From positions 124,001 through 188,000 of the forward strand of contig JARLGI010000120.1 of NCBI GenBank assembly GCA_031296115.1: a stretch of DNA of 64,000 nt, in the 5' to 3' direction. Every line of letters begins with the position of its first letter. The stretch's first letter is position 1. The notes under the pieces were generated by a model. It saw nothing but the letters and a program-made list of their open reading frames with translations. It had not been told where the DNA came from and searched no databases. The position numbers and the translations under genes are program-made. This DNA comes from Acidobacteriota bacterium (GTDB lineage: Bacteria > Acidobacteriota > Terriglobia > Terriglobales > Acidobacteriaceae). Positions 1 through 8,542 of this stretch are shown here, piece by piece.

Positions 1-613
1 GCGCGAACGGCGTTTTTTCAGGTGCCTGGGCCGCGATTCCGGCGGCTTGGTCAGCCACCTTTTCCAGCAGGAATTTTGGCGGCATCAGTCCGTTGGCCAT
101 GCCTTTGCGCATGTTGGCCATGTTTTCGTCGAAGAGGCGAGGCAGTTGCTTCAGGCGCGCGATGTAGTCGTCATATTCCTTCACGGTCTGAAAGGACAAA
201 ATCGATACCAACTGGGGAGCAAACAGGTGTATGCCGTTCATCTGGTTGACCGGCATCTGCCACAACTTCAAATCAGTGCGCTCGATATCTTCCTGCAACG
301 AGCGTATCTCCAGGGCGCGGTTCAGCACCTCCTGCTGCGTGAAGCCGGCGGTGTTGATGGCCTCGAAGCGCTTGAGGAAATCCTTGTCCTTCGCCTGCTG
401 GGCGAGAATGGTCTGTTCGGAAGAGCTTCCCATCTGGTCGTTGTAACGTTTGTCACCGATGATGGAAGCGAACACCGGGTTCTGTTGCAGGTTCCATTCC
501 CACTGCTCGGCGATCAGATCATTCAACTGTTTGCGACGCGCTTCCAGGTCATTGTTGGCGGCAAACATCTGAACGACAAGCAGCAGACAAAAAATCAATG
601 CGACAGGACGCAT
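1..613 (-). CDS. DUF885-family secreted protein, N-terminal part (truncated by window edge)
   Basis: Not in the ORF track because it runs off the edge. Reverse-strand reading from ATG at 613 gives MRPVALIFCLLLVVQMFAANNDLEARRKQLNDLIAEQWEWNLQQNPVFASIIGDKRYNDQM..., a signal peptide plus DUF885-like N-terminus. Confidence 0.8.
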   Translation of the reverse strand, partial: MRPVALIFCLLLVVQMFAANNDLEARRKQLNDLIAEQWEWNLQQNPVFASIIGDKRYNDQMGSSSEQTILAQQAKDKDFLKRFEAINTAGFTQQEVLNRALEIRSLQEDIERTDLKLWQMPVNQMNGIHLFAPQLVSILSFQTVKEYDDYIARLKQLPRLFDENMANMRKGMANGLMPPKFLLEKVADQAAGIAAQAPEKTPFA

Positions 614-805
614 GTACTCTCCTCGCGCGTGCATTCGCGCAGCGAAAAATGCAAAGTTAGAACCGGAGATCCAAAATCGTGCAGCGGCCCGGGAAGCGAG
701 CGTTCCTCCGCTGCGCCTTTGACGACAATCTTACAAGATTTGTGAGCATCGAGGTTGGCGCCTTAACTCCTTTGGTCACGGCATCGCTTACAATCGATTG
801 GCCGC

Positions 806-1828
806 ATGAGCAAGAATATTCTTCCCTTTGAGGGCCCCGGCCTTCGCAAGCTCCGACGCGCCCTGCTGGCTTGGTATGACCAACACCGGCGCGAACTGCC
901 CTGGCGGCGGAACACTGATCCGTATCGCGTGTGGGTTTCGGAGATCATGCTGCAACAAACGCGAGTGGCGGCGGTTTTGGACCATTATGCGAGGTTCATG
1001 CAACGGTTTCCCGATGTGAGGGTGCTTGCTGCGGTCCGTGAATCCTCTGTACTGGCAGTGTGGAGCGGGCTTGGCTACTACCATCGCGCCCGTCGCATGC
1101 ATCAGGCAGCCAAGGTGGTGGTGCGCGAGCGACGTGGAAAATTTCCGCAAAGCGCGGCCGGCTGGCTGGAACTGCCCGGCATAGGCCGTTACACCGCAGC
1201 GGCGATCGCCAGCATTGCGTTCGGAGAAAGCGTCGCGGTGGTGGACGGCAATGTCGAACGGGTTCTGGGCCGCATTGCCGGTGCAAACCCGGGCAGGGAA
1301 GCGGCATGGCAGCGCGCCGAAGCGGTGCTGGATCGCCGTCGCCCGGGCGACTTCAACCAGGCCATGATGGAATTGGGTGCGACCATCTGCACGCCGCGAG
1401 CTCCGCAGTGCCTGCTGTGTCCGCTCTACACGTGGTGCGTCTCGCGGGGAGCCGAGGCGTCGCGGCCGCAGCCTCCGCGAAAGCGTAAAGAACTCCACTA
1501 CGCCCTGGCGCGGGAGAACGGCGCCGTGCTGCTGATGCAGCGCGCTGCCGACGCGCCGATAATGGCCGGGATGTGGGAGTTGCCTATCATCCAGGATGAC
1601 CAACGCAATGGCGACAAGCCCCTCGCCAAGCTGAAGCACTCGATCACAGACACAGATTACGAAGTGACCGTTCTCCCGGTATCGGCGGAACGGAGCCACG
1701 GAATCACAGCGGATGGTCGCTGGTTCACCCGCAAGCGGTGGGAGCGGCTGGCACTCACCGGCCTCACACGCAAGATCCTGCGGCGGCTGGCACTTGAACC
1801 CAGCGCGGTGTCGTCAGAATCTAAGTAA
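806..1828 (+). CDS. mutY: A/G-specific adenine glycosylase
   Basis: HhH-GPD glycosylase motifs (LPWRRNTDPYRVWVSEIMLQQTRV, LPGIGRYTAAAIASIAF, VDGNVERVLGR) and C-x6-C-x2-C-x5-C Fe-S loop. Confidence 0.95.
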   Translation: MSKNILPFEGPGLRKLRRALLAWYDQHRRELPWRRNTDPYRVWVSEIMLQQTRVAAVLDHYARFMQRFPDVRVLAAVRESSVLAVWSGLGYYHRARRMHQAAKVVVRERRGKFPQSAAGWLELPGIGRYTAAAIASIAFGESVAVVDGNVERVLGRIAGANPGREAAWQRAEAVLDRRRPGDFNQAMMELGATICTPRAPQCLLCPLYTWCVSRGAEASRPQPPRKRKELHYALARENGAVLLMQRAADAPIMAGMWELPIIQDDQRNGDKPLAKLKHSITDTDYEVTVLPVSAERSHGITADGRWFTRKRWERLALTGLTRKILRRLALEPSAVSSESK

Positions 1829-1851
1829 AGACGTGATTCCTCGGAGGTCTC

Positions 1852-2349
1852 ATGGCTGCATTACCCGCGGGCCAACGCGCGCCCGATTTCACCCTGCCGA
1901 CAGTTGAGGGTAAGAAAGTTTCGCTACACAGCGCTCTGACGAAGGGCCCAGTTGTGCTGGTGTTCTTCAAGATCAACTGCCCGGTATGCCAGTACGCGCT
2001 TCCATTTCTGGAGCGCCTGCATCGCGCGCATCACGGCGAGAAAGTCACCGTGCTCGGCATCTCGCAGAACAATCGCAGTGACACGCTGAAGTTCACGCGC
2101 GAGTACGGGGTCAGCTTTCCCGTTGCGCTCGACGATCCCGCGAATTATGCGGTGTCGAATGCGTTTGGCCTGACCCATGTTCCGACCGTTTTCTACGTCG
2201 CACCCCGCGGTGAAATCGAAATATCGTCGGTCAGTTGGTCGAAGGCGGACATCGAGGCCATCCACGGGAAGTTGGCGGAGCAACACAAACAGGATCCTGC
2301 ACCCTTGTGGCGCAAGGGAGAAGAGATCGCAGACTTCCGCGCTGGTTGA
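1852..2349 (+). CDS. Peroxiredoxin / AhpC-TSA-like thioredoxin-fold protein
   Basis: MAALPAGQRAPDFTLPTVEGKKVSL...VLVFFKINCPVCQYALPFLERL, typical redoxin fold with CPVC. Confidence 0.85.
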   Translation: MAALPAGQRAPDFTLPTVEGKKVSLHSALTKGPVVLVFFKINCPVCQYALPFLERLHRAHHGEKVTVLGISQNNRSDTLKFTREYGVSFPVALDDPANYAVSNAFGLTHVPTVFYVAPRGEIEISSVSWSKADIEAIHGKLAEQHKQDPAPLWRKGEEIADFRAG

Positions 2350-2460
2350 AGCTCCAAGAACTGATCCGCGGTCCGCGGACGTATCACCGCCAATCGCACT
2401 CCTTTCGCGTAGAATAAAGGGTTTCTTCGGTGCGTCTTAATTGCTCAGGAGATTTCCTTC

Positions 2461-4158
2461 ATGCGAAAGAGTGCTCTTATTTCACTGCTGCCGATCTTGG
2501 CGACAGGCCTGTTGTTTGCCCAAACCGCTCGCACCCCCGCCGAGCGCTCGGCAAAAGCCAAGAGCACCGTTCCTCGGATTACGTCGCTCCCACCTGCGGC
2601 AGAGCAAGCGATGGCAGCGGTTGACCCGGAGAGAATCCGCGCCCATGTCAAGTTCCTGGCCAGCGATTTGCTGGAGGGCCGCGGCACCGGCGCGCGCGGG
2701 GGCGACATCGCCGCGGAATACATCGCTACCCAGCTCGAATCGTACGGTCTCAAACCCGCCGGCGACGGCGGCACCTACATGCAGAAAGTGCCCATGGTCG
2801 GCATCGCCACCCAGGACACGAGCACGTTCTCGCTTGATCCTGAGAAGGGCCAGCCGCTTGTCCTGCGCAATCATGCCGACTACGTCGCCATGGATGAAAC
2901 AACGGCTACGCAAAGCGAGATTGACGCGCCCATCCTCTGGATGGGTTACGGCATTGACGCGCCGGAGTTCAACTGGAACGACTATAAGGGTGTGGACGTG
3001 AAGGGCAAGCTCCTGCTGATGATGGTCAACGAGCCGCCATCGGACGATCCGAAGTACTTTGGCGGCAAGGCTCTGACCTACTACGGGCGCTGGACCTATA
3101 AATTCGAAGAAGCGGCGCGCATGGGCGCGGCGGGAGTAATGCTCATTCACAAGACCGACATGGCCAGCTATGGTTGGGACGTGGTGCGCAATTCCTGGGG
3201 AGGCGAGCGCTCTTATTTGCGTGACGACCCGGCGCCCAAGTTGAAGCTGGCGTCCTGGATACAACTCGAGATCGCGCGCAAGCTGGCGCAAGCTTGCGGC
3301 ATGAACCTGGACGAGATGATGGCTGCGGCGCAAAAGCCCGGCTTCAAGGCGATCGCGCTGCCGGCTAGGGTGAATGCCCACATCGTCAGTAAAGTACGGC
3401 CGTTCGACGTAAACAATGTCCTCGCGAAGCTAACAGGATCCGATCCTAAGCTCCGGGAGCAAGCCGTATTTTTCAGCGCGCACTATGACCACCTCGGAAT
3501 GGTGCCGGGGATGCCGGGCGACAACATCTATAACGGCGCGCAGGACAACGCGACGGGATGCGGCATCGTGCTGGAGATGGCGCGCGTGCTGGCCGCTGCA
3601 AAGATGCAGCCAAAACGCTCGTTTTATTTCGCATTTGTGACGGCGGAAGAGCAGGGCCTGCGGGGCTCGGAATTCCTCGGCAAGCACCCTCCGGTGCCGG
3701 CGAAGGAAATCTGTCTTGACCTGAACTATGACGATGTTCCGCCGCTGGGTGTGCCGCAGGAGGTCAACGTGACCGGGGCGGAGCGCACCACCTTCTATCC
3801 GATCGTTGAACGCACCGCGAAGGAGTTTGGTCTGGCGATCGTTCCCGACTCACAGCCCGGCGCGGGACATTACTACCGCTCCGACCATTTCAGCATGGCG
3901 CGAGCGGGAGTGCCGGCGTTTTCCATCGACGAGGGAAACAAGTACCAGGGCCACGATCGCGAATGGGGTGTGCAGCAGGCGAAGGAGTTCGTAGATAAGC
4001 ACTATCATCAGCCCAGTGACGAGTATCGTCCGGACATGGATTTCCGCGGCGATGCGGTCATGGCGCGCTTCGGGATCGCGTTGGGGTGGCTGGCGGGCAA
4101 TCAGCCCGGCGAAGTGGGCTGGCAGCTGGGCGATGAGTTCGCGAAGGGAAGGCAGTAA
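2461..4158 (+). CDS. M28-family metallopeptidase with signal peptide and PA-like insert
   Basis: Signal peptide; metal ligands in FSAHYDHLG, NGAQDNATGCGIVLEMAR, AEEQGLRGSEFL, YYRSDHFSMARAGVPAF. Confidence 0.9.
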   Translation: MRKSALISLLPILATGLLFAQTARTPAERSAKAKSTVPRITSLPPAAEQAMAAVDPERIRAHVKFLASDLLEGRGTGARGGDIAAEYIATQLESYGLKPAGDGGTYMQKVPMVGIATQDTSTFSLDPEKGQPLVLRNHADYVAMDETTATQSEIDAPILWMGYGIDAPEFNWNDYKGVDVKGKLLLMMVNEPPSDDPKYFGGKALTYYGRWTYKFEEAARMGAAGVMLIHKTDMASYGWDVVRNSWGGERSYLRDDPAPKLKLASWIQLEIARKLAQACGMNLDEMMAAAQKPGFKAIALPARVNAHIVSKVRPFDVNNVLAKLTGSDPKLREQAVFFSAHYDHLGMVPGMPGDNIYNGAQDNATGCGIVLEMARVLAAAKMQPKRSFYFAFVTAEEQGLRGSEFLGKHPPVPAKEICLDLNYDDVPPLGVPQEVNVTGAERTTFYPIVERTAKEFGLAIVPDSQPGAGHYYRSDHFSMARAGVPAFSIDEGNKYQGHDREWGVQQAKEFVDKHYHQPSDEYRPDMDFRGDAVMARFGIALGWLAGNQPGEVGWQLGDEFAKGRQ

Positions 4159-4176
4159 CGCGCCGATTGCTGATTA

Positions 4177-5979
4177 CTACGGCAAATGCTTCATACGGAA
4201 AGGCACTTCTACGACTGCTTCCAAGGCCACGGGTTCGCCGTTTTTGGTGCCGGGCCGAAAGTGCCAGCGCGTAAGCGCTCGTGATGCCGTCTCATCGAGG
4301 CGCGGATCCAAGCTGTTTAGAATCTTGACATCATCCACCGAGCCGTCGGTACGGATCACGGCGTAGAGGGTGACTGTGCCCTCAATGTGGTCTCGCAGCA
4401 CGTCGGCGGGATAGGCCGGATCGACCTTGGTAGTGGCCACCGGAGCGGCGAGCGTGCTCTTGTCGTCTGATTGCTTGAGCTCAGCAAAATGAATGATCCA
4501 GCTGCCGGTTGCCGAGGTAAGGTTCGGCATGTTCATGATGAGCTTGTAATACTTCTTGCTGCCGAAGACCCGCTGTTCGACGGTGCGGTCAGGATCTTCG
4601 GGCAGAGTAGTAGGCGGCGGCGGAGGCTGCCGGTCGCGAATGCTGGGCACCGAGGGCTTCATGGCTGCGGCCAGCATGCGCTTACGCGCTTCATCGTCCG
4701 GGTTTGCAGCGGTCGCCGGGGGTTTGGTTGACGTGCCTGCGACTGCGGAAGTCGTGGCGTCAGGTGGCGGAGCGCCAACGGAAATGCCGGGAGGCAGTCC
4801 GTTGCCAGCGCCCTTGCCAGTGCCCGTACCAGAGCCGCTGACGTTCGGTGTTCCGGGCGCATCCGGCTTACCGCCCGGCGAGACATGGAATTCCCCACTG
4901 CGATTGCCGCTGGGCGCAGTGATCGGGCCAATCACTTCGACGGGGTTTAGTCCCAACGCAATCAACTGGCCTTGGCCCTTGGTGGGCGCGAGTCCTTGCA
5001 AGCTAGGTGAAGGCCCGGGCGCAGCAGCGCCGGCATTCGCTGTGGTAGCAGAACCCGTAGAGTTGGTCGCTGTTTTCGTCGCAGCTTCACCAACTCCGCT
5101 GGCATGTTGTGCGGGCATCGGCAGCTTGGGCGCAGCAACTTGCGGCTCGAGTTGCGCCATGTTGATTTGCCCAGTCTTCTGCTTCAGCTGATCGGCCGAT
5201 AGCACAGGCTCGACCACCGACGGCTGCGCCAGCGTCGGTAACTGCGTCTTCGACTTCAGCTGCGAGAGGTCAGCAGTGGGCTCCACAACCGTAGGCTGGA
5301 ATTCCTTCGGCACCAGCAGCTTTGGTTTGACCTGCGAGATGTCGGCTGCAGGTCCGATCACCTGCGGGTCGAACTGCTGCACCTTTAGCTGCGAGGCGGC
5401 ACGAGAGGAAGCGGCTATCGGCTGGGCAGCGGGCACAGGCGTCCATGCCACGATGTTGGGCAAAGGCACATCCTGCTTCAGCTTGATCTTGGGTGGTGTG
5501 ATGATGGTTTGGTGATTGTTGTCCGGCTCGGGCGGGACGGAGAGAATCTCCTGCTTGGCGAGCTTGGTTGCTCCCTTGCGCGGTTTCATCTCCTGCCGGT
5601 TGCCGGTGTTGACCTCGGGCAGATATTCACTGACCGGGTAATACGCAAGCTTGGTGTTATCGAACGGCGACTGAAGTTTCGGCCGGCGGTTGAAGAAGGG
5701 AAGCGTACAAACCAGGTACACGAGTGCCACGAAAGCGATGTGGCCGGCATAGGATTCGAGGAACCGTTTGGCATCAACTCCGGTACGGATGAAGTATCCG
5801 GGCCGGAGGGGAACGGGCTGCGCCGTGATTTCTACCGGTGCAGGCTGGCGATGAAGAAGAAGATCGCCCAGGTTGCGCAGGAACTGGCGATACCACGGTT
5901 CCAGTTCGCACAGAAGTACCGGCGGCTCGCACGCCGTATCAACGCGCTGAGGGCTGGCTACGGTACCGTTTGACATCAT
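4177..5979 (-). CDS. TonB-family energy transducer-like protein
   Basis: Single TM (HIAFVALVYLVCTLPFF), long Pro-rich linker, C-terminal TonB domain (VDPAYPADVLRDHIEGTVTLYAVIRTDGSVDDVKILNSLDPRLDETASRALTRWHFRPGTKNGEPV). Confidence 0.85.
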   Translation of the reverse strand: MMSNGTVASPQRVDTACEPPVLLCELEPWYRQFLRNLGDLLLHRQPAPVEITAQPVPLRPGYFIRTGVDAKRFLESYAGHIAFVALVYLVCTLPFFNRRPKLQSPFDNTKLAYYPVSEYLPEVNTGNRQEMKPRKGATKLAKQEILSVPPEPDNNHQTIITPPKIKLKQDVPLPNIVAWTPVPAAQPIAASSRAASQLKVQQFDPQVIGPAADISQVKPKLLVPKEFQPTVVEPTADLSQLKSKTQLPTLAQPSVVEPVLSADQLKQKTGQINMAQLEPQVAAPKLPMPAQHASGVGEAATKTATNSTGSATTANAGAAAPGPSPSLQGLAPTKGQGQLIALGLNPVEVIGPITAPSGNRSGEFHVSPGGKPDAPGTPNVSGSGTGTGKGAGNGLPPGISVGAPPPDATTSAVAGTSTKPPATAANPDDEARKRMLAAAMKPSVPSIRDRQPPPPPTTLPEDPDRTVEQRVFGSKKYYKLIMNMPNLTSATGSWIIHFAELKQSDDKSTLAAPVATTKVDPAYPADVLRDHIEGTVTLYAVIRTDGSVDDVKILNSLDPRLDETASRALTRWHFRPGTKNGEPVALEAVVEVPFRMKHLP

Positions 5980-6096
5980 CCTCTACCGCTTGGAGTACTG
6001 GGATTATAACGGAAACCATGGGGCGACGCGGTTTGCCAGAGTTGCTCTTTCGAACCCGGCGACGGCCATGCAATGATGGTAGGCGCAGGAGAGCTC

Positions 6097-6582
6097 ATGA
6101 TCCGCAGAGGTTTGGTTTTGGCGATGTTTGCGGTAGTGTCGATGTGCCTAGTTCACCCGTCGGCAGGTCTCGCCCAGGAGAAGAAGAAAGCTGACGAGCC
6201 CTCCAACAACATCTCGGGCACATACTCCTTCCTGCGCGATGGCGAGTTTGTGCAAGTGACGGTGGAAGACGGCCAGGTATCGGGCTATGTTTCCCGCTTT
6301 GGCAACACCGAGAGCGATAAAGATCAGTTCATCGACCAGTTCTTTGAAAAGGCATCGCTCAAGGGCAATCACCTGTCCTTCAAGACCAAGACCGTGCACG
6401 GGGTATGGTACGAATTCAGCGGCGATGTGGTCACCACCGGAAGCAAACAACCTAGCCAGGAAGGCTACCGGGTCATTAAGGGGACGCTGGTGGAGCACGC
6501 AGCTGACGCGAAAGGAAGCGACAAGGCGCGACAGCGCCAGGCGGAGTTCAAGTCGTTTCCGTCCGATATGAGCCAGCCGTAA
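6097..6582 (+). CDS. Hypothetical secreted protein
   Basis: Signal peptide MIRRGLVLAMFAVVSMCLVHPSAGLAQ; no recognised domain. Confidence 0.65.
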   Translation: MIRRGLVLAMFAVVSMCLVHPSAGLAQEKKKADEPSNNISGTYSFLRDGEFVQVTVEDGQVSGYVSRFGNTESDKDQFIDQFFEKASLKGNHLSFKTKTVHGVWYEFSGDVVTTGSKQPSQEGYRVIKGTLVEHAADAKGSDKARQRQAEFKSFPSDMSQP

Positions 6583-6634
6583 AAGCTGGATTTTGGGGGG
6601 TAGACTTACCGCCTGGAGTCGCGTGCTGCTGTTT

Positions 6635-7165
6635 CTAGCTGGCCGCAGTCTTTCCGTTCGCCGCGGATGAGGGCGCCAGCTTTCCCGCAATGAACGCCAC
6701 ATGAGTGTCTTCCATGTGGGCAAGCTCGAGATACAGCTCCCGAAGAGGTCCTTTCGTGGTAGTTCGCAACAGGTCTAAATAGAATTTCTGCGCGTTCTGC
6801 TCCGCGTGCAGTGCCACTCGCAAGGTGCGATCGCGCACGCTTGATTTGTCGCCCCCATTCCCGCTCGCGAAGAGGTCCCCATCTTCCAGTCGCGGGACCT
6901 CGATCATGTCGATGAGGTCTTCCTCCGTGAGAGAGCAACGGAAAGTGCCGTAACGCTCGGTGTACTTCTCCTGTAACTGGGAGCTGTGGTTCTTTTCTTC
7001 AGCGGCCATCTCCCAAAACACGCTGGCGATCTCCAGGGATTCACTGTCACGGAACTCGACAAAGATCTCGCCGAAGCGATGGTATAACTCGGCATTGCGC
7101 TCCTCGATGAAGATGGCGACATGCAGCGCTTCCTGCGGGTTCAGGGAGGTGAAGGGCAATTTCAT
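6635..7165 (-). CDS. Ferritin-like / rubrerythrin-like diiron protein
   Basis: Internal Met chosen; EERNAELYHRFGEIF, EMAAEEKNHSSQL, HAEQNAQKFYLDLLR, LAHMEDTHVAFI carry helix-borne E/ExxH ligands. Confidence 0.75.
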   Translation of the reverse strand: MKLPFTSLNPQEALHVAIFIEERNAELYHRFGEIFVEFRDSESLEIASVFWEMAAEEKNHSSQLQEKYTERYGTFRCSLTEEDLIDMIEVPRLEDGDLFASGNGGDKSSVRDRTLRVALHAEQNAQKFYLDLLRTTTKGPLRELYLELAHMEDTHVAFIAGKLAPSSAANGKTAAS

Positions 7166-7293
7166 GGTGGCTCCGGGAGAATGGGTCTTGATGCCGGATT
7201 TTACTGGTACCGGAGACAGATTGGGCGCATGACAAGCAGAGATTTTGCGCACGGGTTCCAAAACGGGAAATCATCTGACGGATAGGGCGGAGA

Positions 7294-7683
7294 CTATCCG
7301 ACCTTTGCCGTAGACTCGGTTTTCTGCTTGGCGCGATCAGCTTCGATGCAGGCGATAGTCCGCTTCAGCCAGTGCTTGACGTTCTCCCGCAGCTCCTCTT
7401 CCGTCTGGTTTGGAGTTGCGATTGTGACCCCCTGCCGATTCAGCGGGATGTGATGACAGGGCACGTCTTCAGTACGGTATTCCTCGGGGACAAAATCATA
7501 CAGCAGGCATTCCCGGCAGGCGTGCGCACGCGTCGGATCACCGTGATTGGGGCAGCTCAGCGAGTCCTGGAAGATCGAAGCCGGTCCCCAAGGCGTGCTA
7601 TACCAATTTCCATAGCCTCCCTGCTCGAGGAAGTTCAGTTCGTAGCGCAGGACCTCAAGCACGTCGCGTTTGTCTTCCGACAT
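7294..7683 (-). CDS. Conserved Cys-rich hypothetical protein
   Basis: MSEDKRDVLEVLRYELNFLEQGGYG...CPNHGDPTRAHACRECLLYDFVPEEYRTEDVPCHHIPLN. Start at internal Met; upstream extension of the ORF looks non-coding. Confidence 0.7.
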   Translation of the reverse strand: MSEDKRDVLEVLRYELNFLEQGGYGNWYSTPWGPASIFQDSLSCPNHGDPTRAHACRECLLYDFVPEEYRTEDVPCHHIPLNRQGVTIATPNQTEEELRENVKHWLKRTIACIEADRAKQKTESTAKVG

Positions 7684-7906
7684 TACAGCCTCCAGCGGCA
7701 GGCGGTCTAGCTCACCTGTCCTCCCGATTGTGGTCTGCCAGCGTACCTGAGGGCTGTGACGCACCTCACGTTCTGGTGTGACTAATGACCGCCGGCTGGG
7801 AGCGCGCTGACCGCACAATAATTTGGCTCTCCAGACGTGACTGAAGTCACATCCCGAGTGTGATGCCCTCAGGCATCTTGAAAGCGACGGGTGAGGAGCG
7901 ATAGGC

Positions 7907-8378
7907 ATGAACTTCGACGAGCGTCCTTTTATTGCCATCTGGGAGACTACGCAGGCGTGCGACTTGGCGTGCGTTCATTGCCGTGCTTGTGCCCAGCCGG
8001 GACGCCATCCGCTGGAGCTCAGCACGAACGAAGCCAAGCGCCTCATCGACGAAATCGCAGCCCTGCAAGTGCCGGTGTTCGTGCTTACTGGAGGCGACCC
8101 ACTGAAGCGGCCGGACATATTTGAGTTGGTAAAGTTATGCCTCCGACAACAAGTTGCGTATTTCGCTGACCCCCAGCGCGACACCTTTGTTCCGTTCCAT
8201 ACGAGACAGCCGGAACCTGCGCGACAAATGCGGCCGCTGCGAGTTCCGTGAAATCTGCGGCGGCTCGCGTTCCCGGGCCTGTGCGCTAACAGGCGACATA
8301 TTTGCCGAAGAGCCGTGCTGTGTTTACGAGCCCAAACGGCAAGCAGTTGAGGATGGAGCCAAACCAGTCGCCGTGTGA
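7907..8378 (+). pseudogene. Radical SAM/SPASM protein, frameshifted and internally deleted
   Basis: Frame 1 (7907-8251) has radical SAM motif WETTQACDLACVHCRA and LTGGDPLKRPDIFELVKLC. Frame 2 (from 8154) continues LRISLTPSATPL then jumps to SPASM tail LFRSIRDSRNLRDKCGRCEFREICGGSRSRACALTGDIFAEEPCCVYEP. Confidence 0.85.
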
Positions 8379-8542
8379 CGCGCCACCCCTAAGCTACTTG
8401 TATTTTCCCCAACCTCTGCTAGCCTCAACTGCACACTGTCGTCTGCGGTTGCGTCTACGGCAACGTCGCCAGCCGATACTGCTCGCGCCTGCAAAACCGT
8501 AGTTGACCGTGCAGGACTGGCGATCATGGGACTGTTCCAGGG

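Noticed and set aside
788-1699. Long minus-strand ORF opposite mutY
   Set aside because: Shadow ORF typical of GC-rich DNA; mutY frame is unambiguous.
2482-3381. Minus-strand ORF opposite the M28 peptidase
   Set aside because: Antisense shadow; no recognisable protein pattern.
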